A DNA stretch of 64,000 nucleotides from the NCBI RefSeq assembly GCF_026343185.1, contig NZ_JAPEMA010000001.1:62001-126000 (forward strand). Reading direction: 5' to 3'. The DNA is from Streptomyces sp. NBC_00091. GTDB taxonomy: Bacteria > Actinomycetota > Actinomycetes > Streptomycetales > Streptomycetaceae. Shown piece after piece: positions 26,509 to 35,408 of this stretch (positions within the stretch are counted from its first letter, which is position 1; every line of letters starts with the position of its first letter). The translations under genes were made by a program, and so were the position numbers. The notes beneath the pieces are model-generated. The model saw only the letters and a list, made by a program, of their open reading frames with translations, was not told the DNA's origin and searched no databases.

Positions 26509-28409
26509 CAGTCCTCCTTACCGGGCGACGGCGGGGCCATGGGCTCCGTGCCGTCGTACATCTGCGTGGGTTCCGCGGGGCTGACCCTGACTCCCTGCCG
26601 GGGCGGTGGAGGGGGGACCTCCACGAACGAGGCCTCGGGCGGGGCTTCGGGAACCTCGGGCACCTCTGCGGCCCGAACCTCGGAAGCGCGGCGCTGGGCG
26701 ATCACGGCGTGCCGCCCGCCGGGGGCGCCGTGGCCCAGCCCGGCGTTGGCCGCGGTGTTGGACATGCCGGACTCCAGCGCGTCCTTCCCGACGGCCGCGA
26801 GCTGGAGCCCGACGGTGGCCGCCGACATGGCCCCGGCGAAACCGCCCTTGGCCGCTCCGCCCAGAGCGGCCCCGCCGCCACCGCCACTGCCGGCGTCCAT
26901 CGGGGCGGCTTCCCGCTCCAGGGCCTTGGTGTAGCCGCTTCCGCCGCCGACCGATCCGGCGCCGCCGGACTGCTGGCTGGAGGCCGACGAGCCGATCGAG
27001 CTCATCAGCCCGGACATCATCGAGGAACCTTCGCCGTTGGTGGTGAAGGTCATGAACTTGGCGAGCACCGGCCAGCAGAAGCAGGCGCCGAGGAAGATCA
27101 CGAGCCCGACGATCACGTTCTGGACGCCGCTGCTCTCCCCCATCGCGAAGAAGCCGATGGTGAAGAGGAGGACGATGACCGGCTTCATGAGGATCAGGCT
27201 GATCATCGCGTTGCGCGCGGAGGGCCACCAGTTCTTGGTGGAGTCCGTGATCTCTCCGGTCAGCACGATCGGCATGGCGACGACCAGGATCATGATCCCG
27301 GCCTGCCGCATCAGCATCTCGACCCACAGCGCGCCGATCGCCACGATGGTGATGACGCCGATGACGATGACGACGCCGACGGCGGCGGGCGCGAGGGCCT
27401 CGCCCGTGACGAGCATGGTCCCGCCCACCGCCGCGGCCCCGCCTCCGGGGGCCAGGGCGCCGAAGAGCTTTCCGAGCTGTTCCTTCATCGCATCGCCGGC
27501 ACCCCCCTCCTTACCGAAGGAGAATTCGATCATCCACTCGGAGAGTTCGTCGGCGACTACTAGCGCCTGCTCGGTGAAGATGAGGTAGACGCTGCTGACG
27601 ACCGCCCATTTGAGCAGGCCGCCCACGGCGGTGCCGGCCAACTCCCCGCGTTGGGACATGGCCGTCTTCCCGAACTGGATCAGCATCAGGAAGGCGGCGA
27701 GCATCGCGCTGATCGCCATGGTGATGCCGAGCGGTTTGCCGATGCCGGTCTGGGCGAGGTTGATGCTGGACGACTTGTTGAACAGGTTCGCGAACTCCTC
27801 CAGGAGCCACACCACGCCCTCGCCGATGTATCTGGCGGCCTCTTGCAGTGCGTCACTGGCGAACTTGGAGATCTTCCCGGCGACCCACTCGCCGACGCCC
27901 GGCGTCAGGGGGTACTCCCCCTCCCACTTGATCAGGCAGTCCTTGAAGATGCCGCCCTCGTTCACGCATTTCGTGAGGGCTTGGTTCAGCTTGGGCCAGT
28001 TCTCCAGGTTGCGCTTGTCCTTGGTGGCCTCCTGCCACTGCTTGAGCCGCTTGAGCTCGTACTCCTTCTGCCCTTCCTCGTCACAGTTGCGAGCGGCCGT
28101 TCCGTCCGCGCCCTCACAGATGTCGATACGGCCGGGAATCTCACCGGGCTTCGCGGTCCGGCAGATCTCCTGGTCGCGGATCACGCCCTCGTAGCAGTAG
28201 TGCCCCTGCTTGTCGATGCCGATCGAGTCCCCGCCGCTGTTCGCCTCGAATTCCTTCGGAATCGGGTCGGGCGGGCCGACCTTGGCGTGATATTCCTTCT
28301 TGTCCTCCGCCATCGCCGGCGCCGAGAACGTGCCAAGGGTGCACAGCAGCGTCGCGACCAGGACCACGAGAGCCCGAACCAGCGGGTGCGATGAAGCCCT
28401 AACCCGCAC
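26508..28409 (-). CDS. VirB6/TrbL-like polytopic membrane protein
   Basis: About 633 aa: signal peptide (ALVVLVATLLCTLGTF ... APAMA), a soluble Cys-containing region (HYCYEG, ICRTAKPG, CEGADGTAARNC) to about residue 160, then about seven membrane helices (MAISAMLAAFLMLIQFG; VGVVIVIGVITIVAIGALW; VIVGLVIFLGACFCWPVL) and a Gly/Ser/Pro-rich cytoplasmic tail. This is the layout of VirB6/TrbL inner-membrane channel proteins. The GTG at 28409, with AGGTG upstream, gives an 11-bp overlap with the previous gene and starts directly at the signal peptide; an ATG at 28442 would overlap by 44 bp. Confidence 0.82.
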   Translation of the reverse strand: MRVRASSHPLVRALVVLVATLLCTLGTFSAPAMAEDKKEYHAKVGPPDPIPKEFEANSGGDSIGIDKQGHYCYEGVIRDQEICRTAKPGEIPGRIDICEGADGTAARNCDEEGQKEYELKRLKQWQEATKDKRNLENWPKLNQALTKCVNEGGIFKDCLIKWEGEYPLTPGVGEWVAGKISKFASDALQEAARYIGEGVVWLLEEFANLFNKSSSINLAQTGIGKPLGITMAISAMLAAFLMLIQFGKTAMSQRGELAGTAVGGLLKWAVVSSVYLIFTEQALVVADELSEWMIEFSFGKEGGAGDAMKEQLGKLFGALAPGGGAAAVGGTMLVTGEALAPAAVGVVIVIGVITIVAIGALWVEMLMRQAGIMILVVAMPIVLTGEITDSTKNWWPSARNAMISLILMKPVIVLLFTIGFFAMGESSGVQNVIVGLVIFLGACFCWPVLAKFMTFTTNGEGSSMMSGLMSSIGSSASSQQSGGAGSVGGGSGYTKALEREAAPMDAGSGGGGGAALGGAAKGGFAGAMSAATVGLQLAAVGKDALESGMSNTAANAGLGHGAPGGRHAVIAQRRASEVRAAEVPEVPEAPPEASFVEVPPPPPRQGVRVSPAEPTQMYDGTEPMAPPSPGKED

Positions 28410-29190
28410 GCTGCACCTGCCGCCACCCGTCGCGCCAGGCATACGGGGATTCGGGGAAGTACGAGACGGGGTGGCTCGAGTGCTTCACGTAGTTGGGCCG
28501 GTTGGTGATTCGCCACATCCCGTTCTGCCACCGCAGGATCACGCTGGTGAGCTCGCCCTTCAGAGGGTTGTTGTCCGGCTTTTCGTCCGGTCCGGTCGCG
28601 TAGCGGTCGTAGGACATCCAGACTTCGATCACGTCGCCCGGCTTCTCGCCCTCCACCGGCAGCGCGTAGTACCGGACCGCTTGCACCGACGTGGTGAAGG
28701 TGATGGCGGACGGCGTACCGCCCGACGGCGGGAGCCCGGCCTGCTCGCGCAGTTTGCGCACCTCGGAGATCTGCTGGTCTATGTAGTCGGCGGAGTCCGG
28801 CGAGACCACGGCCTCCAGCTGCTGCCGGGCCTTCTGGTCGTCCAGCCAGGCGTACTCCTCCCACCAGTACACCGCCGCGCTCACCGCGTCGACACCCGAA
28901 TGCTTGAAGCCCGTGGCCACGCCGTTGGCGTGACCGGTCGGCTTGAAGAGCTTCAGCTTCGGGCCCGTCTCGGGGGTCTTCGACAGCTCCGCTCCGGACG
29001 CCGACGCCGACGGCGCGCCCGAAGGGCCCTTCGCAGGGGCCCCCGAGGCCGGAGCCGCGGATCCGCCTTCGTCGTTCAGCAGCACGGCGGCGCCGTAGCC
29101 GCCGCCGGCCAGGAGGACCGCCGCGACCACCGCGATCCCCGCCAGCGTCAGTTTGGCCCGGCGCGCCTTGCGGTCGCCGTCCGCGCTCAC
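28399..29190 (-). CDS. VirB8/TcpC-like conjugation protein
   Basis: A 263-aa bitopic membrane protein: one N-terminal helix (AGIAVVAAVLLAGGGYGAAVL), a Ser/Ala/Pro linker, then an extracytoplasmic NTF2-like domain (AVYWWEEYAWLDDQKARQQL ... VWMSYDRYATGP ... VILRWQNGMWRI). Its place between the VirB2-like and VirB6-like genes and its architecture fit VirB8/TcpC scaffold proteins; sequence resemblance is only general. The GTG overlaps the upstream stop by 3 bp (GTGA). Confidence 0.72.
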   Translation of the reverse strand: MSADGDRKARRAKLTLAGIAVVAAVLLAGGGYGAAVLLNDEGGSAAPASGAPAKGPSGAPSASASGAELSKTPETGPKLKLFKPTGHANGVATGFKHSGVDAVSAAVYWWEEYAWLDDQKARQQLEAVVSPDSADYIDQQISEVRKLREQAGLPPSGGTPSAITFTTSVQAVRYYALPVEGEKPGDVIEVWMSYDRYATGPDEKPDNNPLKGELTSVILRWQNGMWRITNRPNYVKHSSHPVSYFPESPYAWRDGWRQVQRAG

Positions 29191-29486
29191 TTGTTGCCTA
29201 TCAGGTTGTACGCCATGAGCACGAGCGCCGAGGTCGCGCCGATCCCTCCCGCCCCGATCAGCGAAGCCAGAACCCCCGTCTTTCCACGCGCCGCGAGCTG
29301 TGCGTTCGAGGAGTTGTGGCCGACGGCGATGGCCGCCCAGGACAGGAGACCGCCGAGGACCGCGACCGCCAGGCCGACACCGGCCGCCCAGCCCAGCACC
29401 GTGGTCACGGCGCTGTTCAGTTCGGTGGGGACCGTGGGAGTGAACTTCGGGACGGCGTCAGCGAGAACAAAAGTGGTCATGCTCAT
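29187..29486 (-). CDS. VirB2/TrbC-like small membrane protein
   Basis: A 99-aa protein with two membrane helices (VLGWAAGVGLAVAVLGGLLS; GVLASLIGAGGIGATSALVL) joined by a short basic loop (NAQLAARGKTG). This is the topology of VirB2/TrbC pilin-like components. The ATG at 29486 has GAGG 9 nt upstream; a second ATG lies two codons later. It may form the pilus-like or channel subunit of the apparatus. Confidence 0.75.
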   Translation of the reverse strand: MSMTTFVLADAVPKFTPTVPTELNSAVTTVLGWAAGVGLAVAVLGGLLSWAAIAVGHNSSNAQLAARGKTGVLASLIGAGGIGATSALVLMAYNLIGNK

Positions 29487-29499
29487 GGGGAGATACCTC

Positions 29500-30387
29500 T
29501 TAGGCAGGAACTACAGGGGACACAGGGCGCAGGACCGCCGGCTGCGGGGCCGGCGGGAGCGGAGCGCCCCAGGACTCGTGGGCCGCACCCAGGACGGCGG
29601 CCGCGATCCGGGCCGCCGCCTGCCGGGTGCGGGCGTGGACGCGTCCCGTACGCAGGCCGCTGGCCCGCAGGTTCGCGTCGTACGGCAGGTGGACGACGTC
29701 GGCCGTCCGACCGGAGAGCATCGTGGCGGCGGCCCGTACGACCGGGGGCAGCCGCCCGTCGCCGGTGGCGACGAGCACCGCGACCACCCGGTGCAGCGGC
29801 AGGTTCTCCGCCGACATGGCCATCACGGCTTGCTGTAGGGCCTGGACGCCCTCGGCGGAGGCGGCCGCGCACAGCACGGGCACCGCGTACGGGAGGGAGA
29901 GCCAGGCCCGGGTCTGCCCGGGGAGGCCGGCGCAGCGGGCGGCGAGCAGGTCGTGCGTCACCGGGTGCGCGGTGTCGGCCACGACCGCCTGCCAGCCGCC
30001 GAGCGCGGCCAGTTGGTACCAGGCGGCGGGCTCCGGGGGGAGGTCGAGGGGCGGGGCGCTCCAGTCCCGTCCGTCGGTCAGGAGCTCCCAGCGGCCGGTG
30101 GAGCCGCCCATGGCGGCGCAGGCCGCTCGCACCGCCTCCCTGGAGGCCGGTTCGGCGGGCGGGAGCGCGGACAGACCGGATCCGCCCGGAGCGTCGATCC
30201 AGGCGGGCCAGGGCGACGCGAGACGCGGGGCCGTGTCCAGCACCACCGTGTCGCCCGTGGCGGCCAGTTCGGATGCGAGCAGGAACGCGAGCGTGGACCG
30301 CCCGGCCCCGCCCGTCGGCGCCAGTACCGGCACCATCAGCCGGGCATCGGCAGGCAGCACGCCCAGGAAATCTGGACGTTTCCGCAT
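29500..30387 (-). CDS. ParA/MinD-like P-loop protein of the transfer cluster
   Basis: A 295-aa SIMIBI-type ATPase: near the N-terminus LMVPVLAPTGGAGRSTLAFL replaces the usual KGGVGKT with GGAGRST, and DTVVLDTAPR and AVVADTAHPVTHD follow at the positions of the second and third motifs. The signature lysine of ParA is an Arg here, so ATP hydrolysis may be weakened or lost. The ATG at 30387 is preceded by GGGGGGA. It is the first gene of the minus-strand T4SS-like operon and might position the machinery; that is inference. Confidence 0.78.
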   Translation of the reverse strand: MRKRPDFLGVLPADARLMVPVLAPTGGAGRSTLAFLLASELAATGDTVVLDTAPRLASPWPAWIDAPGGSGLSALPPAEPASREAVRAACAAMGGSTGRWELLTDGRDWSAPPLDLPPEPAAWYQLAALGGWQAVVADTAHPVTHDLLAARCAGLPGQTRAWLSLPYAVPVLCAAASAEGVQALQQAVMAMSAENLPLHRVVAVLVATGDGRLPPVVRAAATMLSGRTADVVHLPYDANLRASGLRTGRVHARTRQAAARIAAAVLGAAHESWGAPLPPAPQPAVLRPVSPVVPA

Positions 30388-30403
30388 TAATCCCCCCAGA
30401 AAA

Positions 30404-30426
30404 GCGCAACAAATAATCGCTTGCGC
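30404..30426. promoter_or_regulatory. inverted repeat in the divergent promoter region
   Basis: GCGCAA (30404-30409) and TTGCGC (30421-30426) form an inverted repeat inside the AT-richest stretch between the ParA-like and wall-hydrolase genes. The 284-bp gap must hold both promoters of the divergent transfer operons. Operator function is inferred. Confidence 0.45.
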
Positions 30427-30671
30427 AAACTTCACACAGTCGAACACGGCTGGATCAAGCCTATGGGCACACTACATGGCGAATCTGACAGAGCAGCAGA
30501 AGCACCCATCAACCTCGGCAGTTACCTGAAGTGGCATAGTGTCACGCACCATCAGGAGGTCCGGCCCGCACACCGATCTGTTCGATATGGCCCGAAACCC
30601 TCTTTGATGGAGCAAACGACGAGAACGGCCACCGGGGGCACGGACGGGCCGGGGGAACCGGGGGAAGACGC

Positions 30672-31802
30672 TTGACGTCGAAGAAGTGGATGGCCGCTGC
30701 CGCAACGGGAGTTCTCGCCACACCGGTGGCCATCGGGGTCGCCACGGTGCTGCTGGTGGCGGTCATCGCCCAGGACGGCGACGGTGGCGGAGGCGGCACC
30801 TGGCCGACGGCCAGCAGCCTCAAGATCGGTGGGAAGGACGGGGTGCCGCCCCAGTACGCGCAGCTCATCCTCGACGCGGCCGCCCGCTGCGACCAGGGCC
30901 TGCCGCCGGCCGTTCTCGCCGCCCAGATCTGGGCCGAGTCCGCCTTCAAGCCGGACGCGATCTCCCGCGACCCCGTCACGAAGGAGCCGATCGCCTACGG
31001 CATCAGCCAGTTCATCCCCGACACCTGGGCCGTCGAGGGGATCGACGGCGACGGCGACGGCGACAAGGACGTCATGGACCCCAAGGACGCCATCCCCTCC
31101 CAGGGATCGATGATGTGCAAGCTCCTGCGGACCGCCAAGGCGCATCCCGGGTACAACGGATCGCCCGTCGAACTGGCCCTGGCCGGCTACAACGCGGGCT
31201 GGGGAAGGGTCGACGAGTTCAAGGGCGTGCCACCCCGGTCCTTCGCGGGCGGGCAGACGTACGACTACGTCAAGGCGATCATGGAGAAGACCGTCCAGTT
31301 CACCGAGGCGAGTCCCGGAGGCCCGGTGGACATACCGCCCGAGTACTCCCTCCCCGCGGACACCCCTCCCCAGGTCCGTACCGCCGTGGCCTGGGCCCTG
31401 AAGCAGAAGGACGGCTGGTACCACCTCGGCGGGGACTGCACGGACGCCCACGGCCAGAACCCCGACCGGTGGTGCGACTGTTCCTCCCTCATGCAGCAGG
31501 CCTACAAGGCCGCCGGCATCGACATCCCGCGGGTCACCTTCGACCAGATCAACCTGCCGATCCGCGTCGACCTCAACCACCCCAAGGCCGGCGACCTGGT
31601 GTTCAACCCCGGCAGTGACGGAAGCGAGTCCTCGCCCGGGCACGTCGGCATGTACATCGGAGGGGCCGACCCCGACAAGGGCTTCGTCCTCGAGGCCCCG
31701 CGCACCGGGGTCCGTACCCGCATCGTCGCGTACAACAGCTGGCGCCACTCCACCAACTACATGACCAAGGTCTCCGGTGTCCGCAGGGTCGTGAACTGGT
31801 GA
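30672..31802 (+). CDS. bifunctional lytic transglycosylase / NlpC-P60 wall hydrolase
   Basis: A 376-aa membrane-anchored peptidoglycan hydrolase: N-terminal helix (GVATVLLVAVIAQ), an SLT lysozyme-like domain at about 60-210 (AAQIWAESAFKPDAIS with the catalytic Glu, AYGISQFIPDTW, ALAGYNAGWGRV) and a C-terminal NlpC/P60 domain (Cys in WCDCSSLMQQAY, His in PGHVGMYIGG). This pairing is the VirB1/TcpG-type enzyme that opens the wall for a secretion channel. TTG start with GGGGAAG upstream. It is divergent from the T4SS-like operon and overlaps the next gene by 4 bp (GTGA). Confidence 0.87.
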   Translation: MTSKKWMAAAATGVLATPVAIGVATVLLVAVIAQDGDGGGGGTWPTASSLKIGGKDGVPPQYAQLILDAAARCDQGLPPAVLAAQIWAESAFKPDAISRDPVTKEPIAYGISQFIPDTWAVEGIDGDGDGDKDVMDPKDAIPSQGSMMCKLLRTAKAHPGYNGSPVELALAGYNAGWGRVDEFKGVPPRSFAGGQTYDYVKAIMEKTVQFTEASPGGPVDIPPEYSLPADTPPQVRTAVAWALKQKDGWYHLGGDCTDAHGQNPDRWCDCSSLMQQAYKAAGIDIPRVTFDQINLPIRVDLNHPKAGDLVFNPGSDGSESSPGHVGMYIGGADPDKGFVLEAPRTGVRTRIVAYNSWRHSTNYMTKVSGVRRVVNW

Positions 31803-32410
31803 CCCGAGACCGCACCGCCACGGGGACCACACAGATGGACGAGTCCGAGTTCTACCACCCCTGGGGCATCGTCAGCCCCGCCTTCTGGGCCGGCGCCGAG
31901 CCCGAGGCCGAACCCGAGCCCGAGCCCGAACCCGAGCCCGAGCCCGATCAGCCGGCACCGGCGCCCGCCCCCTCCGGCCTCGCCGCGATCCATGAAGCCT
32001 CCGCGGCCGGCCTGCACGAGGAGGCACTGCTCCTCGCCGAAGAGCTGGACACCGCCATCACCGCAGGGCACGGCGAGGTCCACCTCGACACCATCCAGGT
32101 ACGCGAAATCCGGGGCTACCTCACCGATCTGACGGGCCGCCCGGCCGAGGCCCTGGACTGGTACCTCCACACCCTCCGCCTGCGCGCCCGGCTCCACGGC
32201 CGCGAATCCCCCGACACCGCTGCCGCCGCCCGCCGCGCCTACAGCCTCTGGCGCACCCTGACGCCCCCCGAGGCCCAGAACGCCGCCCCCGCCCTGCTGG
32301 CCACCTTCACCGAGACCCAGGGCCCGGATTCCCGCGCCGCTCGCTGGGCCCGCCGCCGCAGTGCCGAACTGGCGCTCCACCGTGAGGAGACGGGGCCGGA
32401 CACCCCCTAG
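31799..32410 (+). CDS. Glu-Pro repeat protein with TPR-like tail
   Basis: A 203-aa protein. Residues about 33-60 are a Glu-Pro repeat ([10 protein letters not shown]) and then a Pro/Ala spacer; the rest is helical with a TPR-like pair ([40 protein letters not shown]). The GTG overlaps the wall-hydrolase stop, so it belongs to the transfer cluster. The rigid EP arm could span part of the wall or membrane-proximal space. Its stop codon TAG interlocks with the stop of the convergent macro-domain gene (CTAG). No family recognised. Confidence 0.72.
   Translation: MTRDRTATGTTQMDESEFYHPWGIVSPAFWAGAEPEAEPEPEPEPEPEPDQPAPAPAPSGLAAIHEASAAGLHEEALLLAEELDTAITAGHGEVHLDTIQVREIRGYLTDLTGRPAEALDWYLHTLRLRARLHGRESPDTAAAARRAYSLWRTLTPPEAQNAAPALLATFTETQGPDSRAARWARRRSAELALHREETGPDTP
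31898..31948 (+). repeat. in-frame 6-bp tandem repeat encoding Glu-Pro
   Basis: About eight tandem GAGCCC/GAACCC units encode the EP arm. The perfect 6-bp period makes the tract prone to length change by slippage without loss of frame. Confidence 0.8.
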
Positions 32411-32916
32411 CGCAGGGCGGCTTCGAAGGTCGCGTAGGCAGTCGCGTCGAACAGGACGAAGCGGACCTCCTCGACCGAGGTACGGGCGGCCCGTACGGTC
32501 TCCACCGCGATCCGGGCCCCGTCGTCCATCGGCCAGCCGTAGATCCCGGTGGAGATCGCCGGGAAGGCGACCGTACGGGCCCCCAGCTCGTCGGCGACCC
32601 GCAGGGACTCGCGGTAGCAGGAGGCGAGGAGGTGCGAGCGGTCCTCCTCGCGCGACCAGACCGGGCCGACCGTGTGGATGACGTGCCCGGCCGGCAGCCG
32701 GCCCGCCGTGGTGGCGACCGCCTGGCCCGTCGCGAGGCCCTTGCCGTAGTGGGAGCGCCGCAGGTCCTCGCAGGCGGCGAGGATCTCGGGGCCGCCGCGC
32801 CGGTGGATGGCGCCGTCCACTCCCCCGCCCCCGAGCAGCGAGGAGTTCGCGGCGTTGACGATCGCGTCCGCCTTCTCGGCCGTGATGTCGCCCTGGACGA
32901 GGGTGATGCGCACCAT
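32407..32916 (-). CDS. macro-domain O-acetyl-ADP-ribose deacetylase
   Basis: A 169-aa macro-domain protein of the YmdB/MacroD type. The N-terminal strand [21 protein letters not shown] is followed by [18 protein letters not shown] and by [12 protein letters not shown], all key ADP-ribose contacts. Such enzymes remove ADP-ribose or acetyl groups from ADP-ribose adducts. The ATG at 32916 overlaps the FAD oxidoreductase stop by one base, so the two are cotranscribed. Confidence 0.9.
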   Translation of the reverse strand: MVRITLVQGDITAEKADAIVNAANSSLLGGGGVDGAIHRRGGPEILAACEDLRRSHYGKGLATGQAVATTAGRLPAGHVIHTVGPVWSREEDRSHLLASCYRESLRVADELGARTVAFPAISTGIYGWPMDDGARIAVETVRAARTSVEEVRFVLFDATAYATFEAALR

Positions 32917-34334
32917 CAGTTCGCCTTTCGCAGGTGCCGCCAGACCGCCTTGGCGGCGTTGTGCCCGGACATGCCGTGGACGCCCGGGCCCGGCGGGGTC
33001 GCCGAGGAGCAGAGGAAGACGGCCGGGTGGGCGGTGGTGTACGGGGACAGGGTGAGCTTCGGCCGGAGCAGGAGCTGGAGGCCGGAGGCGGCGCCGCAGG
33101 CGATGTCCCCGCCGACGTAGTTGGGGTTGCGGGCCGCGAGCTGCGGCGGGCCGGCCGTGGCGCGGGCCAGCACCAGGTCGCGGAAGCCCGGGGCGAAGCG
33201 CTCCAGCTGCCGCTCCACGGCTTCGGTGAGGTCGCCGTCCCAGCCCGCCGGGACGTGGCCGTACGCCCAGAAGACGTGCTTGCCCTCGGGTGCCCGGCCG
33301 GGGTCGACGAGGCTGGGCTGGGCGGTGATGAGGAAGGGGTTGCGCGGGGCGCGGCCGCCCGAGGCCAGCTGGAGAGCGGCGTCGATGTCGCGGCTGCCGG
33401 GGCCGATCTGGACGGTGCCGGCCCGGCGGGGGGCCTCGGCGGTCCAGGGCACCGGCCCGTCCAGCGCGTAGTCGATCTTGAACACGGAGGCGCCGTACCG
33501 GTAGCCGTCGTACGCGCGGCCCAGGCGGGCGATCCGGGCCAGGGCGGTCGGCGAGGTGTCGAAGACGTACGCGCGGGCCGGGGGGAGGTCGTCGAGGCGT
33601 TTGACCTCGAAGCCGGTGTGGACGGTGCCGCCGAGGTCCTTCAGGTACCCGGCGAGGGCGTCGGAGATCGACTGGGAGCCGCCGCGCGGCATCGGCCAGC
33701 CGCCGGCGTGCGCGGCGAGCGCGAAGACCAGGCCGACGGCGCCGGTGCCGATCCCGTTCAGCGGGGCGATGACGTGCGCCACGAGCCCGGCGAACAGGGC
33801 CCGCGCGCGGTCGTCGCGGAAGCGGCGCAGCAGCCAGGTGGAGGGGGGCAGGCCGGCCAGGCCGAAGCGGGCCAGGGTGAGCGGGTCCCGGGGCAGGGCG
33901 GTGTTCGGCAGGGACATGAAGTCCCGGGCGAGGGTGTCCCATCGGCCGAGGAACGGCTCCACCAGGCGCCGGTACGCGCCCGCGTCGCGGGACCCGAGGG
34001 AGGCCGCCGTCTCCGCCACGGAGCGGGAGAGCACGGCGGCGGTGCCGTCGTCGAAGGGGTGCGCCATGGGCAGCGGGGCGTGCAGCCACTCCAGGCCGTA
34101 GCGCTTCAGCGGCATCGTCGCGAAGACCGGGGAGCCGATGCCGAGCGGGTGCACCGCCGAGCAGGGGTCGTGCCGGAAGCCGGGCAGGGTCAGTTCCTCG
34201 GTGCGCGCCCCGCCGCCGATCGTCCCGGCGGCCTCGAACACGGCCACCGAGTGGCCCCGGCGAGCCAGTTCGACCGCGGCCGTCAGGCCGTTGGGTCCCG
34301 CCCCCACCACGACTGCGTCGAGAATCGACGGCAC
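32916..34334 (-). CDS. phytoene-desaturase-like FAD oxidoreductase
   Basis: A 472-aa flavoprotein. The N-terminal FAD-binding signature is [21 protein letters not shown] followed by [19 protein letters not shown]. The C-terminus has the desaturase-type FAD motif ([18 protein letters not shown]). Related proteins are phytoene desaturase-like or amine-oxidase-like enzymes; the substrate is not evident, and no carotenoid genes accompany it. It is cotranscribed with the macro-domain gene. Confidence 0.86.
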   Translation of the reverse strand: MPSILDAVVVGAGPNGLTAAVELARRGHSVAVFEAAGTIGGGARTEELTLPGFRHDPCSAVHPLGIGSPVFATMPLKRYGLEWLHAPLPMAHPFDDGTAAVLSRSVAETAASLGSRDAGAYRRLVEPFLGRWDTLARDFMSLPNTALPRDPLTLARFGLAGLPPSTWLLRRFRDDRARALFAGLVAHVIAPLNGIGTGAVGLVFALAAHAGGWPMPRGGSQSISDALAGYLKDLGGTVHTGFEVKRLDDLPPARAYVFDTSPTALARIARLGRAYDGYRYGASVFKIDYALDGPVPWTAEAPRRAGTVQIGPGSRDIDAALQLASGGRAPRNPFLITAQPSLVDPGRAPEGKHVFWAYGHVPAGWDGDLTEAVERQLERFAPGFRDLVLARATAGPPQLAARNPNYVGGDIACGAASGLQLLLRPKLTLSPYTTAHPAVFLCSSATPPGPGVHGMSGHNAAKAVWRHLRKAN

Positions 34335-34470
34335 TGACAGCTCCTTCGTCCGGCGGCGGCCACTGTCTCCAGCTTATTCCGCCCGTCCATAGCGACTCTC
34401 CGACGGCCGGCCCGCGCCCGGCCCGCGCGCGGCCCGGCGGACGCCCGCCGGGCACCCCGCTGGGGCCCCG

Positions 34471-35295
34471 CTAGGCGCCGCGCAGCAGCTCGCGGATGCG
34501 GATCGCGGTGGCCTCGTCCCGGCCCACCGCGAAGGGCAGGGCATTGTCCCGGTCCACCCGGAAGGGCACCCCGTCGACCGTGCTCTGCGCGCCGCCCGCC
34601 TCGGCGACCAGCAGCAGTCCGGCCGCGTGGTCCCAGGCGGAGGGCCAGGTGAAGGCCAGGGCGTCCACCTCCCCGCGCGCCACCCTCAGGTACTCCAGGC
34701 CCGCCGAACCGCAGGGCCGGGCGGCGATGCCGGGCACGTCGAGCCGGGCCAGGATGCGCCGGTCCTCCTCGGACGTGTAGAGGGGGTGGGCCGTCGCCAC
34801 GCGCAGCGCGGCGCCGGGCTCGGGCGAACCGCTGTGGATCCGCTCGCCGTTGACGTACGCACCCTGCCCGCGCACGGCCGTGGACATCTCGTCCAGGGCC
34901 GGGGCGAAGGTCCAGGAGGCGAGGATCTCGCCGCGCAGGGCCAGCGCCACCAGGGTGCAGAAGTTGGGGTCGCCGTTGACGAACTGGCGGGTGCCGTCGA
35001 CCGGGTCGACGATCCACACGGGGGCGTCCTCGCGCAGCGCACCGTAGACGTTCGGATCGGCGTGCACGGCTTCCTCGCCGACCACGGCGGAGCCGGGCAG
35101 CAGCAGCGTCAGGGAGGCGGTGAGGTGCTCCTCGGCCATCCGGTCGGCGACGGTCACGAGGTCGTGCGGACCGCTCTTCTGGTCCACCTCGTGCTCGGCG
35201 AGCTGCCGGAATCTCGGCATGATCTCGACAGCCGCCGCCTTGCGGACGGCTTCGTCGACAGCGGACAGGTCAAGGGCCGGAAATTCATCGATCAT
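34471..35295 (-). CDS. inositol monophosphatase / HisN-like phosphatase
   Basis: A 274-aa Mg-dependent, Li-sensitive-type phosphatase. Metal-binding motifs: GEEAVHADPN (Glu), WIVDPVDGTRQFVNG (DPVDGT) and WPSAWDHAAGLLLVAEAGG (WDHAAG). The DPVDGTRQF form is typical of actinobacterial histidinol-phosphatase/inositol-phosphatase members, so either substrate is possible. The ATG at 35295 begins the usual MIDEF-type N-terminus. A stand-alone gene. Confidence 0.88.
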   Translation of the reverse strand: MIDEFPALDLSAVDEAVRKAAAVEIMPRFRQLAEHEVDQKSGPHDLVTVADRMAEEHLTASLTLLLPGSAVVGEEAVHADPNVYGALREDAPVWIVDPVDGTRQFVNGDPNFCTLVALALRGEILASWTFAPALDEMSTAVRGQGAYVNGERIHSGSPEPGAALRVATAHPLYTSEEDRRILARLDVPGIAARPCGSAGLEYLRVARGEVDALAFTWPSAWDHAAGLLLVAEAGGAQSTVDGVPFRVDRDNALPFAVGRDEATAIRIRELLRGA

Positions 35296-35408
35296 GCCCC
35301 CAGCAAAGCACGCCCGGCTGACAATCCCCACCGGCAATTCCCGTCGCCGGGCCGGACACCGGGTGGACTCCCGGTGAACCGGCCCGGGTGGGGCCCCGCC
35401 GCTCCGGG

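Noticed and set aside
21204..32410. Integrative conjugative element with attachment sites
   Set aside because: No integrase, relaxase or tRNA-linked direct repeats were found around the cluster, so only a T4SS-like cluster is claimed.
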